Assembly (NCBI GenBank): GCA_026707285.1
Contig: JAPOXD010000023.1
Location: 62,001 to 126,000, forward strand
Direction of reading: 5' to 3'
Source: Chloroflexota bacterium
GTDB lineage: Bacteria; Chloroflexota; UBA11872
DNA length: 64,000 nucleotides
Of the stretch, positions 1 through 8,627 are shown piece by piece (positions within the stretch are counted from its first letter, which is position 1; the number at the start of each line of letters is the position of its first letter). The position numbers were made by a program, and so were the translations under genes. Under the pieces are notes generated by a model. It saw only the letters and a program-made list of their open reading frames with translations, had not been told where the DNA came from and searched no databases.

Positions 1-629
1 TGTCGAATGCGGTAGGCCAGGTCGAGGTCTTCGCCGTAGGTGAAAAACTGCGGATCGAAGCCGCCGACCCGACGAAAGGCCTCGGCGCGCACCAGCATGC
101 ACGCGCCGGAGACCGCGTCCACCATCGCCTCGCATCCGGAGGACGGGGCGACGTTGTACGGCCGCACGCCGCGGGGCGGCAAGCGGCGAGGCCAGCGAAG
201 CAGGCGCATTGCCGCGGAGGCGGGGGTCGGAAATGAGCGACACGCCGCCGGGTCCAGCGATCCATCGGCCAGCTCGAGCCGCGGCCCCAGGATGCCCAAC
301 GAGGCATCGGCATCGCCGCGCTCCACCAGGCGCCGCAGTCCGAGCGGCATCAGCTCCGTATCGGGATTCAGGAAGAGCAACCAGCGTCCCCGTGCTCGCG
401 CGGCGGCAAGATTGTTGCCCCGCCCGAACCCCAGTTCACGGCTGCCTCGAATCGCCTGCACGTCCGCCCGCGACGCGATGCTGTCCCAGGTGCCGTCGCG
501 GGAGCCGTTGTCCACCACCAAGACTTCGGTCGACAGTCCATCGGTCGATTCCGGAATGGTCGCCAGGCACCGGCGCAAGAGGTCGGGCACGTTGTACGTG
601 ACGATGATGATCGAGACGTCCACGGTCAT
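1..629 (-). CDS. Glycosyltransferase family 2 (rhamnosyltransferase-like), 3' end cut by window edge
   Basis: The visible 209 codons start MTVDVSIIIVTYNVPDLLRR, the usual N-terminus of a GT2 (GT-A fold) enzyme. They include the nucleotide-binding VVDNGSRDGT segment, the FLNPDTEL motif (DxD-like) and, near the cut end, GGFDPQFFTYGEDLDL, the ED-containing acceptor motif of WbbL-type rhamnosyltransferases. The enzyme should transfer a nucleotide-sugar residue onto a growing surface glycan at the cytoplasmic membrane. The ATG lies 4 bp after the stop of the upstream glycosyltransferase gene, so it is the last visible member of a co-transcribed cluster. The C-terminus lies outside the window. Sugar donor and acceptor are not deducible; an RmlD-like gene in the same cluster makes dTDP-rhamnose a reasonable guess. 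Confidence 0.9.
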   Translation of the reverse strand, partial: MTVDVSIIIVTYNVPDLLRRCLATIPESTDGLSTEVLVVDNGSRDGTWDSIASRADVQAIRGSRELGFGRGNNLAAARARGRWLLFLNPDTELMPLGLRRLVERGDADASLGILGPRLELADGSLDPAACRSFPTPASAAMRLLRWPRRLPPRGVRPYNVAPSSGCEAMVDAVSGACMLVRAEAFRRVGGFDPQFFTYGEDLDLAYRIR

Positions 630-633
630 CGTC

Positions 634-1560
634 CTAGCCCCTAAGCCGACGCCAACAGCCCGCCGCATAGCCCAGCATCTTGGCCGCATCGCCGACCACC
701 CGCACGAGCGGAACCAGGGCCGGCGCGGCCGCACCGCCCCCGGGCGCCCCCCGCGCCCGAGCGATTGGGCGGCGCACGTAGCGATAGCCCAGGAAGGCGA
801 GAAGCGCCATGCGGCCCCAGGATGGCCGCCGGGCCAGGGATAGACCCACGGCGTAGGCCGCGAAGCGCGCGGCGTGGCGTTTCCCGAGCATGCCGGCCCG
901 TCCATCGCCCGACGCATAGTGAAAATACTGGCGGAAGAAGGCGGGCAGGCTCGAACGCGGTCGATTCCACACGTCGGCGCCTGGCGCGTGGACGAACCAA
1001 CCGCCCTCGGCCCAGATCCTCCGATCGAGCCACAGATCCTCGCCGTAGTCGAGCCATTCGGGAAAGCCGCCGACTTGATCGAACCACTGCCGTCGCAGCA
1101 GCACCGACCCACCGCTCGGGGGATAGTGCGCCGGATCGATCTCGTCCGCGAAGGGAAGTCCCACTGCGCCAATGGCCGTCTCCACGGTGCTGCCGGGCGC
1201 GGCCAGGATGTAGCCAAACGCCCCGGCGGCGAGCGGCGCTTCCTCCGCGGCATCCGCCAGCGCCCCAAGCCAATCCGGCGACCGGACGATTCCCGCATCG
1301 GTGAAGGCAACCAGGTCGGACGTCACCGAGCGCGCTGCCAGGTTTCGACCGGCGGCGATGTTGCTGCCGGGCGCTTCGATGACCTGGGCTCCCTCAATGC
1401 CAGCCAGGGACTCCCGCAGAATCTCGGCAGTTCCGTCGCTCGATCCACCGTCGACGACGACAAGCTCGTCCGGCTGCCGGCGCTGCAATCGCAGACTCTC
1501 CGCCAATGCTTGGGCGTCGCGGGCCTCATTGAGGACCGTCGCGCACACGGCCACCGTCAT
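634..1560 (-). CDS. Glycosyltransferase family 2
   Basis: 308 aa from an ATG whose ATGA overlaps the stop of the upstream gene; an in-frame start 41 codons earlier would lie inside that gene and is rejected. The N-terminus MTVAVCATVLNEARD and the VVVDGGSSDGTAEIL segment are GT-A nucleotide-binding signatures. FTDAGI replaces the canonical DxD region, and GGFPEWLDYGEDLWL is the acceptor/catalytic ED motif. A hydrophobic C-terminal stretch (around residues 230-300) could anchor the protein to the membrane. It is part of a translationally coupled polysaccharide operon, and the next gene starts 4 bp after its stop. Specificity is unknown. Confidence 0.9.
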   Translation of the reverse strand: MTVAVCATVLNEARDAQALAESLRLQRRQPDELVVVDGGSSDGTAEILRESLAGIEGAQVIEAPGSNIAAGRNLAARSVTSDLVAFTDAGIVRSPDWLGALADAAEEAPLAAGAFGYILAAPGSTVETAIGAVGLPFADEIDPAHYPPSGGSVLLRRQWFDQVGGFPEWLDYGEDLWLDRRIWAEGGWFVHAPGADVWNRPRSSLPAFFRQYFHYASGDGRAGMLGKRHAARFAAYAVGLSLARRPSWGRMALLAFLGYRYVRRPIARARGAPGGGAAAPALVPLVRVVGDAAKMLGYAAGCWRRLRG

Positions 1561-2765
1561 CCCCCGCCTCCATCGCGACCCGAATCTCGCAGGCCGCGGT
1601 AGACGTCCAGCAGAGCCTGGCCCACCACCGCCGGCGCATGGTGCTCGGTGACGTAGGCATGGCCGCTCCGCCCCATCTCGCACCGCCGCTCGTGGTCCTG
1701 CAGCAGATCGACGATGGCGTCGGCGAACGCCATGTCCGAGTCCGCCGCGGCAATGCCGTTGAGCGACCCATCTAGCCCCGCCAGCCCCGAGGCTTGAACC
1801 ACGACGGGGCGCGCCTGGGCGAGAGATTGCAGCACCTTCAGCGGCGCCCCCGACCCCACGGGCGCGGGCGAAGTGCTCAGCCAGGCCGCCCGCTGCTCCG
1901 CCTCGAAGTCATCAACCAACCCGCCCACGCTGCATCGCGCCGGGGCAATCGCGCGCAGGCCCAGCGACCCCGGACCCACCACTCGCAGCTCGGCCTCCGG
2001 CACGCGTCGCAGCACCGCGGGCCACACGGTGCCAAACAGCCACTCGGCCCCAAGGATGTTGGGACGGTAGGCGAAATTGGCCGCCAGCAGCACGCGCGGC
2101 TGATCGGCCTCGTCATCGGCGCCGGGCGGATCCGCCGGCGCCGGAACCGGATGTGGAATCGCCGCGACGGAGCGATTGCCGAGCGTTGCCAGGGACGCGG
2201 CGTCGGCCGCCGACGAGGCGACCACGGCGTCAGCCGCACCCACGACCCACCGCTCGACGCCATACAGCAGCGCCGCCTGCCGCCGCGAGTACCAGGCGCG
2301 CGCGCCCCGCGCAAGATTGGCGAGCTGGCTCTGCAGGCGCCATTCCACGTTGTGCGCGTCATAGACCACGGGCGGTCGTCGCCGCTCACCTTCGGTGGAG
2401 GCAGCCACGTCGTGCACGATGTGGGCCAGCTGCAAGCCTTCCACCTGCACCGCCTCGACCCCGCCGGCGCTGAGTCGCTGCTGCACGGCGGCCCGAAGCT
2501 CCGGCGTGCGGTGGCGAAACACGAGATCCGGCGCCGGTCCTAGCGCGGCGTTGGCCAGTCGTCGCCACAGCGGCGCCCGCCGCAGGCGGACGGCGGCTGT
2601 GCTGCGCGCATCAGGGTGCGGGCGCACGCGCTCGCGTGCGCCGGCGAGGGTGATCACGTCAACGTCGTGCTGCTCGGCAAGCGCCGTGATGAACGCGCTG
2701 TTGCGCACCGCCGCGCCGTGCGTCGGCGGCCACGGGACCGACGGCGTGACGACGAGAACGCTCAT
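1557..2765 (-). CDS. Glycosyltransferase family 4/1 (GT-B fold)
   Basis: 402 aa starting MSVLVVTPSVPWPPTHGAA, typical of GT-B enzymes whose glycine-rich N-terminal loop binds the acceptor. The C-terminal half contains RVLLAANFAYRPN, VVGPGSLGL and SGAPLKVLQSLAQARPVV, the last matching the GT4 region that holds the donor-phosphate-binding loop; the usual EGFGLP-type E is not obvious. The start overlaps the upstream glycosyltransferase stop by 4 bp (ATGA), and its own stop overlaps the downstream start in the same way, indicating translational coupling. It probably adds a hexose during exopolysaccharide or lipid-linked glycan assembly in the cytoplasm. Confidence 0.87.
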   Translation of the reverse strand: MSVLVVTPSVPWPPTHGAAVRNSAFITALAEQHDVDVITLAGARERVRPHPDARSTAAVRLRRAPLWRRLANAALGPAPDLVFRHRTPELRAAVQQRLSAGGVEAVQVEGLQLAHIVHDVAASTEGERRRPPVVYDAHNVEWRLQSQLANLARGARAWYSRRQAALLYGVERWVVGAADAVVASSAADAASLATLGNRSVAAIPHPVPAPADPPGADDEADQPRVLLAANFAYRPNILGAEWLFGTVWPAVLRRVPEAELRVVGPGSLGLRAIAPARCSVGGLVDDFEAEQRAAWLSTSPAPVGSGAPLKVLQSLAQARPVVVQASGLAGLDGSLNGIAAADSDMAFADAIVDLLQDHERRCEMGRSGHAYVTEHHAPAVVGQALLDVYRGLRDSGRDGGGG

Positions 2766-3823
2766 GTGAGGCGGTCGTAGACGGTCAGGGTGGCCGCAGC
2801 GGTCCGCGCCCAGGAAAACTCGGCGGCCCGCTCGCGTCCGGCCGATCGCAGCTTCGCGCACAGCAATGGATCGCCGACGACCTTGTCGATTGCATCCGTC
2901 AGCGCCTCGGGATCTTGCGGGTCGACGTACAGCGCCGCCTCGGCCGCCACCTCCCGCAGGGCGCCAATGTCGGAGACGACGCAGGGCGCGCCGGCCCGCA
3001 TGGCCTCGAGCACCGGCAACCCAAACCCTTCGTCCAGCGATGGCTGCAGCACCAGGCTCGCATGCCGATACAGCCGCCCCAGCGTTGCGTCCGACACCGC
3101 GCCGATGAACCGCACCCGCGCCTGCGAATCCAGCGTCCTTATGGTTCGCACGATATCGACGCCCTTGTAGCCAAGGCCGCCCGCAACCAACAGCGGCATG
3201 TCGCGCGCAGCCGTCGAGCGCATCCAAGCGCGCGCCGCATGCACGTGGTTCTTGCGGGGTTGCAGCGTGCCCACCATCAGGGCATAGCCGCTTCGGGGCG
3301 GCGTGGAATCGGCCGCCGTGTCCAGCGCCGTCGTCGAGGCCTCGTGAATCACGCTGATACGGTCGCCCGGAACGAGCTTCCGGTCGACGAGCTGGTTGCG
3401 GACGTGCGCGGACACGGCGATGACCTGTGACGCCCGCGAAAGCCGCTGGCTGGCGGCGCGGTAGAAGTCGAGGCTGCGAGGCTCGTATGCCGCCGGATGC
3501 GTCAGGAACGACACGTCGTGCACCGTCACCACGCTGGGCGCCCGCACACCGGGCGGCACGGCGTGGTCGGGAAAATGCGCCGCCTCGAAGGACCGCAGGC
3601 CCCATCCCAACGTCGCCCGCTCCAGCCGATGCCGCGCCGGCGCCGGCGCCGATCGGACGGGCAGCGCGGCGCCGCGGTGCCGCCGGTCGCGCGGATCGAG
3701 CAGGAGCGTGACCTGGTACCGGGAATCGCCGAGCTCGGCCATCGCCTGCTGGAGTTCCCAGATATAGCGGCCGATCCCCGCGCGGTCGCGATGCAGCATC
3801 CGGCCGTCGAGAGCGACGCGCAC
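2762..3823 (-). CDS. Glycosyltransferase family 4 (mannosyltransferase-like)
   Basis: 353 aa. A GTG start is chosen because VRVALDGRMLHRDRAGIGRY matches the family N-terminus and the codon lies 1 bp after the stop of the upstream ligase gene; a longer reading frame would run into that gene. VVTVHDVSFL, YALMVGTLQPRKN, RFIGAVSDATLGRLYRHA and LDEGFGLPVLEAMRAGAPCV are hallmark GT4 elements, the EGFGLPVLE segment carrying the donor-binding glutamates. Compared with the preceding GT4-like gene this is a canonical member. It sits in the overlapping polysaccharide operon and probably transfers mannose or a similar sugar from GDP- or dTDP-sugar. Confidence 0.92.
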   Translation of the reverse strand: MRVALDGRMLHRDRAGIGRYIWELQQAMAELGDSRYQVTLLLDPRDRRHRGAALPVRSAPAPARHRLERATLGWGLRSFEAAHFPDHAVPPGVRAPSVVTVHDVSFLTHPAAYEPRSLDFYRAASQRLSRASQVIAVSAHVRNQLVDRKLVPGDRISVIHEASTTALDTAADSTPPRSGYALMVGTLQPRKNHVHAARAWMRSTAARDMPLLVAGGLGYKGVDIVRTIRTLDSQARVRFIGAVSDATLGRLYRHASLVLQPSLDEGFGLPVLEAMRAGAPCVVSDIGALREVAAEAALYVDPQDPEALTDAIDKVVGDPLLCAKLRSAGRERAAEFSWARTAAATLTVYDRLT

Positions 3824-3824
3824 G

Positions 3825-5195
3825 TCAGGGGCTGCGCCGAGCGACCACCAGCGTGGCGCCGACAAGGACGCCGCCCAGCACGGCCAGGTGCTGGAAGCTC
3901 GCCAAGTGGTGGTCGACCATGGAGGCCGCGAGCAGCGCCGCCAGCCCCGCCGCGCACGCGCGCGCCATGGGATCGCGGCGAACGAAGCGAGCGGCCCGCG
4001 CCACCGTGGCAACGACCACGCCCAGCGCGGCAACCGCCGCGAGCACTCCGGCGCGCTCCGCAATCCACAGCCACGTATTGGATACCCCGACAAACACGTC
4101 CACGTCGGGCGAAGCGCCGTAGCCCACGCCAAACCACGGATAGCGCCCAATCACGTGGACCGCCTCCCGGAGCTCGCCCAGCCGCAGGGCGTCGGAAGGG
4201 TCGCGCTGCACCACTGCCGCACGAATCGCCTCCCCCAGGCCCCCCGGCCACGGCACGACCAGCCCAAGCGCACCGGCGAGCGCGAGCCCGGCGCCCAGTC
4301 GCGGGCGCGTGCTCGCGATGACGACGAGTGCCGCCACTGCCGCGCCCACCCAGGCGCCCCGCGACAGCGTGAGCACGAGCGCCGCCGCGATCAGGCCAAT
4401 GGCCGTGGCCTGGAGCGCAAACCGGCGCGCGGACCCGGTGCAACCAACCATCGCGAACGGCAGCGCCATGGCCAGCGTGACGCCTAGAACGTTCGGATCG
4501 ACGAGCAGCCCCGTGGCGCGCGGCGTGACTTCGTCCGGCAGGAACCGCCGAATGTCGGATGCGGGATAGCCGGCCGGGGATAGCGCCTCCAGGAAGCGGA
4601 TGCCGGCGTCGCCGGCTAGGTGCAGCGCCACGGCCAGCGCGGCCTGGATCGCCGCGGCGCCCACGATCACGCGCTGCCCATGGCGGCAAATGACCGACCG
4701 CGGCAGCCACATCACCACCAGCAGGGGGACCGCAGCGGCCATCGCCAGCTTCAGGCCCGTCTGCAGCGCCTCGAAGTCTCGGTTGACGGGCCAGGCAATC
4801 GCCGTGGCCACCAGAATCAGCAGGAGATAAAGACCCTGGACGATCAGGATGCGGTCACGGGTGAGCGATCGGGCGCCCCGGACCACGGTCAGCGCCGAGG
4901 CGCCGATCAGGAGAGCCACCAGCACCGCGATCACGGGAGGCTGGGCCCCCACGCGCACCGGCACGATCACGAACGGCACCAGGATCGCCAGGGCGATCAG
5001 TCCGCCCAATCCCAGTGCGGGCCGCCGCACGGCCGCGACGGCGCCAACGACAAGGACGCTGCCGGCAATCGCGGCGGCCGGCTCTAGTCGCGCGGCCATC
5101 CACCCGGCAAGTCCGGCGGCGAGTGCAACCGCCGTCGCCACCGTCCATCGCGCCGAACCTCGTCGGGCAGCCGCTCCTAGTCCAGCAGCGACCAC
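3825..5195 (-). CDS. O-antigen ligase / Wzy-type polymerase-like membrane protein
   Basis: 456 aa, mostly hydrophobic with about ten to twelve predicted membrane segments. In the middle lies ATGLLVDPNVLGVTLAMALP, resembling the periplasmic-loop signature of the O-antigen ligase (WaaL/Wzy_C) superfamily (G-x-DPN), followed by LTLSRGAWVGA, also typical. The family joins or polymerises undecaprenyl-linked glycan units outside the cytoplasmic membrane. The gene overlaps the preceding GT2 gene by 19 bp and is followed 1 bp later by a GT4, so it belongs to the same transcript. Whether it polymerises repeats or ligates a finished chain cannot be told from sequence. Confidence 0.82.
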   Translation of the reverse strand: MVAAGLGAAARRGSARWTVATAVALAAGLAGWMAARLEPAAAIAGSVLVVGAVAAVRRPALGLGGLIALAILVPFVIVPVRVGAQPPVIAVLVALLIGASALTVVRGARSLTRDRILIVQGLYLLLILVATAIAWPVNRDFEALQTGLKLAMAAAVPLLVVMWLPRSVICRHGQRVIVGAAAIQAALAVALHLAGDAGIRFLEALSPAGYPASDIRRFLPDEVTPRATGLLVDPNVLGVTLAMALPFAMVGCTGSARRFALQATAIGLIAAALVLTLSRGAWVGAAVAALVVIASTRPRLGAGLALAGALGLVVPWPGGLGEAIRAAVVQRDPSDALRLGELREAVHVIGRYPWFGVGYGASPDVDVFVGVSNTWLWIAERAGVLAAVAALGVVVATVARAARFVRRDPMARACAAGLAALLAASMVDHHLASFQHLAVLGGVLVGATLVVARRSP

Positions 5196-6124
5196 ACGTA
5201 TGCCTCACTGACCGTACGGGTTCGCTGGCGACGTCGACGCTTGCGCAAGGCGCGGCCCAGCTGCGGAATCGCCGCCACCTGGCCGTTCAGGGTCGCCCGC
5301 GCCGCGCGCCCCTGGAAGTTACGCAGCGCATCGAGCGCGATTTGCCCCTGGGCTCGCAACATGGACCACCACCGGCGGCGCATCACGTATCCCGGAACGT
5401 TCATCACCGCGACCAGCGGTCGGTTTCGCCCAACCAGAAAGCTCTCGAACTCGCTCGTCGCGCTCGCGCCCCGGCGATGCCGCACGCGCGCCGTCGGGAC
5501 GTAGCGACACCGGTGGCCGGCAAGCTGCGCCCGCCAGCTCAGGTCCACGTCCTCGCAGTACATCATCAGGTCTTCGTCCAGCCCGCCAACCGTGTCGAAC
5601 AGCAATCGTCGGTAGGCCGCGGCGGCCGCGCAGGCGCCAAATACCTCGCGCGGCTCGTCGAACTCCGCGCCGTCCCGCTGCCACACGCCGCGATTGCCCG
5701 GCAACCCGCTGGCCGTGAAAAAGTCGCCGGCGGCGTGCAACCGGTCCGGCGTCGCATAGAGCAGAATCCGCGAGGCCAACATGCTGGCGTCCGGATGCTC
5801 GTCAAAGGCTCGATCCAGCTCGCCCAGCCACTCGGGCTCGGGCACGGCGTCGTTGTTGAGGAACGCGATGCGCTCGGCGCGGGCAACGGCCAGCCCCTGG
5901 TTGATTGCGTGCGCCAGTCCGCGTCGCTGGGCAAGCTCGACCGAAACCACCTCGGGTCGGTGCTGCCGCAGCCAGTGGCACGTGTCGTCGTCGGACGCGT
6001 CGTCGACCACGATGGTCTCGAAGTCACGCAGCGTTTGCCGGCTCAGCCCGTCCAGCGCCTCGGCCAGAAGGTGCCGGCCGTTCCACGTCGGGATCACCAC
6101 GCTCCAGCGCGGCGCGTCAGCCAC
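5177..6124 (-). CDS. Glycosyltransferase family 2
   Basis: 315 aa. MADAPRWSVVIPTWNGRHLL opens a GT-A fold. IVVDDASDDDT and AFLNNDAVPEPEWLGEL are the nucleotide-sugar and DxD-type metal-binding segments, and GGLDEDLMMYCEDVDLSWR is the acceptor-side ED motif. The C-terminal 80 residues are basic, consistent with membrane-surface association. It overlaps the RmlD-like gene upstream by 8 bp and the ligase-like gene downstream by 19 bp. It is likely one of the rhamnosyl- or hexosyltransferases building the glycan encoded by this cluster. Confidence 0.92.
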   Translation of the reverse strand: MADAPRWSVVIPTWNGRHLLAEALDGLSRQTLRDFETIVVDDASDDDTCHWLRQHRPEVVSVELAQRRGLAHAINQGLAVARAERIAFLNNDAVPEPEWLGELDRAFDEHPDASMLASRILLYATPDRLHAAGDFFTASGLPGNRGVWQRDGAEFDEPREVFGACAAAAAYRRLLFDTVGGLDEDLMMYCEDVDLSWRAQLAGHRCRYVPTARVRHRRGASATSEFESFLVGRNRPLVAVMNVPGYVMRRRWWSMLRAQGQIALDALRNFQGRAARATLNGQVAAIPQLGRALRKRRRRQRTRTVSEAYVWSLLD

Positions 6125-6980
6125 GATCGGCCACCCACTGCCGCACGAACTCGTCCAGCGCGTCGTGCCAGGGCCTCAGCGTGATTCCCACCGCTCGCGC
6201 CATGTCGTTCGCCAGCTCGCTGTTCGCCGGTACGCGCGCCTGGCGCTGGAAGTCCCCGGCCGAGATTTCTTCCAGCTCCACGTCGTCGCGTCCGGCGGCG
6301 CGCAGCACCGCGGTCGCCCAGCCATACCAGCTGGTCGCGCCCTCGTTGACCAGGTGGTGCACCCCGTACGCCTGCGTATCGATGAGTCGCAGAATGGCCG
6401 CCGCCAGGTCGCCCGCAAACGTTGGGTTGGCCACCTGATCGCCCACGTAGCGCACGTCGGTCTCGGTGTCGACCAACTCGAGCAGCCGGGCCACGAAGCC
6501 TCGGATCCACCGGCTGTAGACCCATCCCGAGCGCACGACATAGAGGCGGTCCAAGGCCTGGCGGGCGGCGCGTTCGCCGCCGAGCTTGCTCACGCCGTAG
6601 GCGTTGACCGGGCCAGGCTCGTCGTATTCCCGGTACGGCCCCAGCTTGTCGCCGGCGAAGACGTAGCTGGTGCTCAGATACACCATCTCCGCACCGGCGC
6701 GGGCGACGGCGCGGGCGACGTTCCAGGCGCCCACGACATTCACCCGCTGCGCGGCGCCCCGGTCGCGCTCGCAGGCCTCGGGATCGGTCATCGCCGCGGC
6801 ATGAATCACCACGTCGGGCTTGATCTCGCCCAGCGCGCGGTCCATCGCCGCGCCGCTCGTCACGTCCAGGGCGCTGCGTCCCAGCGCCCAGACATTGGTC
6901 TCGTCGAGTTGCCGCGCCAGCTCGATGCCGATCTGGCCGCCGCCGCCGGTGATCAGGATGCGCGGCGAACGGCTAGCCAT
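6117..6980 (-). CDS. rfbD: dTDP-4-dehydrorhamnose reductase-like SDR (RmlD/RfbD family)
   Basis: 287 aa from the ATG of MASRSPRILITGGGGQIG; this start overlaps the upstream stop by 8 bp, while the ATG six codons earlier is also possible. GGGGQIG is the Rossmann dinucleotide-binding loop, YLSTSYVFAGDK and YGVSKLGGE give the S/Y-x3-K catalytic set of extended SDRs, and VVRSGWVYSRW resembles the RmlD substrate region. RmlD reduces dTDP-4-keto-rhamnose to dTDP-L-rhamnose with NAD(P)H. Placement at the head of a glycosyltransferase operon supports nucleotide-sugar supply. rmlA, rmlB and rmlC are not in the window, so a related sugar reductase remains possible. Confidence 0.85.
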   Translation of the reverse strand: MASRSPRILITGGGGQIGIELARQLDETNVWALGRSALDVTSGAAMDRALGEIKPDVVIHAAAMTDPEACERDRGAAQRVNVVGAWNVARAVARAGAEMVYLSTSYVFAGDKLGPYREYDEPGPVNAYGVSKLGGERAARQALDRLYVVRSGWVYSRWIRGFVARLLELVDTETDVRYVGDQVANPTFAGDLAAAILRLIDTQAYGVHHLVNEGATSWYGWATAVLRAAGRDDVELEEISAGDFQRQARVPANSELANDMARAVGITLRPWHDALDEFVRQWVADRG

Positions 6981-7221
6981 CGAACTCGGGATCGTCACTC
7001 CGGCTGAACGTGAGCGCCACGCTCAGTCCCGCAATGGCAATCGCCACGGCGCTCAGGCCGACGTATTGCCAGACGTCAAGCTCGCGACCCAGGGACACGA
7101 TGAGAATCAATGCGATGAAGACGGCGGACATTGCGGCCCAGGCCGCAAGACGCGGATGCCGCGACGCCTGGCGTAGAAGCTTCATGGGCGAATCTCGGGA
7201 ATCATCGCCGGCCGACGACAT
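6973..7221 (-). CDS. Small membrane protein, unknown function
   Basis: 82 aa from the ATG of MSSAGDDSRDSPMKLLRQ (an internal ATG at codon 13 is an alternative start). Two hydrophobic segments (about residues 26-43 and 52-71) are separated by a short GRELDVWQ turn, predicting a hairpin membrane protein with a short acidic tail (SRSDDPEFDG). No family is recognised. It overlaps the RmlD-like gene by 8 bp and would be first in the polysaccharide operon, 66 bp from the divergent miaB-like gene, so the operon promoter probably lies in 7222-7287. Confidence 0.6.
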   Translation of the reverse strand: MSSAGDDSRDSPMKLLRQASRHPRLAAWAAMSAVFIALILIVSLGRELDVWQYVGLSAVAIAIAGLSVALTFSRSDDPEFDG

Positions 7222-7287
7222 GTCCAGCGTATGATGCGGGGTGGGTTGCGGCGACGGTGCGTCGCGACATTCTCCCCCAGGTCGAGT

Positions 7288-8622
7288 ATGCCTGCCACCA
7301 ATTCTGGCCATCGGTTCTTCATTTGGACCATCGGTTGCCAGATGAACAAGGCCGACGGCGAGCGAATCTCGCGCGATCTGATGAGCGCCGGACACGCGCC
7401 GGCCCACAGCCTCGCGGACGCAACCGCCGTCGTGGTGAACGGCTGTGCCGTGCGCGAGAACGCGGACCGCAAGGTCTGGGGCATGCTGGGCCTGCTGCAA
7501 GGGGCCAAGCGGCGGCGGCCCGAGTTGCTGGTCGGACTCACCGGCTGCACCGTTCACGCCGACCGCACCGAGCTCGAGCCGCATCTCCGGCCGGTCGACG
7601 TGCTCTTCGACTCGCTCAACACCGAGCCCATGCTCGCCCGCATGTCACGGCAGATTCCGGGCACCGAGGCCTACGAGGATGTCGAGGCCGCGCCGCCGCC
7701 CGGCGTAGGCTCGGTCTCGCGTTATGTCAACATCATCTACGGCTGCGACAAGCGCTGCACCTACTGCATCGTGCCGTTTCGGCGCGGCGCCCAGCGCAGC
7801 CGCCCGCTCGACGAGATCGTCGCTGAGGCGCGGCAATGGATCGACGAGGGCGCGCGCGAAATCGTCCTCGTCGGCCAGATCGTCAATGCGTACGGGTTCG
7901 ACCTCAACGGCCACCGCCTGCCCGACGCCCTGGCCGCCGTCGACGCGCTCCCCGGCGTGGAGCGCGTGCGGTTCGTCACCGCCCATCCGCAATTCATGAC
8001 CGAGCCGCTCGCCCTGGCGATGCGCGATCTGCCCAGCGTCTGCGAGGAAATCAACCTGCCGGTGCAGGCCGGCGACGACGTCGTGTTGCGTCGCATGGCG
8101 CGCGGCTACAGCGTGGCGCACTACCGCGAAACGATCGGCATGTTGCGGTCGATCGTGCCCGGGGTCGCCGTCACCACCGACGTCATCGTGGGATTCTGCG
8201 GCGAGACCGAGGCGCAGTTCGAGAACTCGCGGGACCTCGTCGCCGATCTGAGGTTCGACCAGGTCCACGTCGCCGCCTTCAGCCCGCGGCACGGCACGGT
8301 GGCCGACCAATGGGCCGACGACGTTCCTCAGGACGAAAAACTGCGGCGCCTGCACGAGATTGAACGCGTGCAAACGCCCATCGCGCGGGAGATCAACAGC
8401 GCCCTGGTCGGCTCGGTCGAGGACGTGCTGCTGGAGTCGCTGGAGAGCGGCAAGGCGCCGGGACGCCCGCCCACCTGGCGCGGTCGAACTCGCACGAACA
8501 AGCTGGTGTTCAGCGCCGACCGGGCCGGGTTGGCCGCCGGCGACACCGTGCCCATCGAGCTTACGGACGCGACCCCGTGGTCGCTCCGCGGGGCCGTGCA
8601 GCCGGCCGCGGTGCCCGTCTAG
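7288..8622 (+). CDS. miaB: tRNA-2-methylthio-N6-dimethylallyladenosine synthase (MiaB-type methylthiotransferase)
   Basis: 444 aa, normal for the family, from the ATG of MPATNSGHRFFIWTIGCQMN; longer in-frame starts add unmatched sequence. The N-terminal UPF0004 domain has the three auxiliary-cluster cysteines (C17, C53, C87). The radical-SAM motif is C153-x3-C157-x2-C160 in YGCDKRCTYCIVP. NLPVQAGDD and TDVIVGFCGETEAQF are conserved MTTase segments, and the last about 65 residues form a TRAM RNA-binding domain. The enzyme methylthiolates i6A37 of tRNAs reading UNN codons. MiaB rather than MtaB or RimO is favoured by CQMNKADGER and the NPR-like FSPRHGT, though subfamily assignment by eye is not certain. 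The lipoprotein gene follows 5 bp later, so the two are probably co-transcribed. Confidence 0.9.
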   Translation: MPATNSGHRFFIWTIGCQMNKADGERISRDLMSAGHAPAHSLADATAVVVNGCAVRENADRKVWGMLGLLQGAKRRRPELLVGLTGCTVHADRTELEPHLRPVDVLFDSLNTEPMLARMSRQIPGTEAYEDVEAAPPPGVGSVSRYVNIIYGCDKRCTYCIVPFRRGAQRSRPLDEIVAEARQWIDEGAREIVLVGQIVNAYGFDLNGHRLPDALAAVDALPGVERVRFVTAHPQFMTEPLALAMRDLPSVCEEINLPVQAGDDVVLRRMARGYSVAHYRETIGMLRSIVPGVAVTTDVIVGFCGETEAQFENSRDLVADLRFDQVHVAAFSPRHGTVADQWADDVPQDEKLRRLHEIERVQTPIAREINSALVGSVEDVLLESLESGKAPGRPPTWRGRTRTNKLVFSADRAGLAAGDTVPIELTDATPWSLRGAVQPAAVPV

Positions 8623-8627
8623 CGGCT

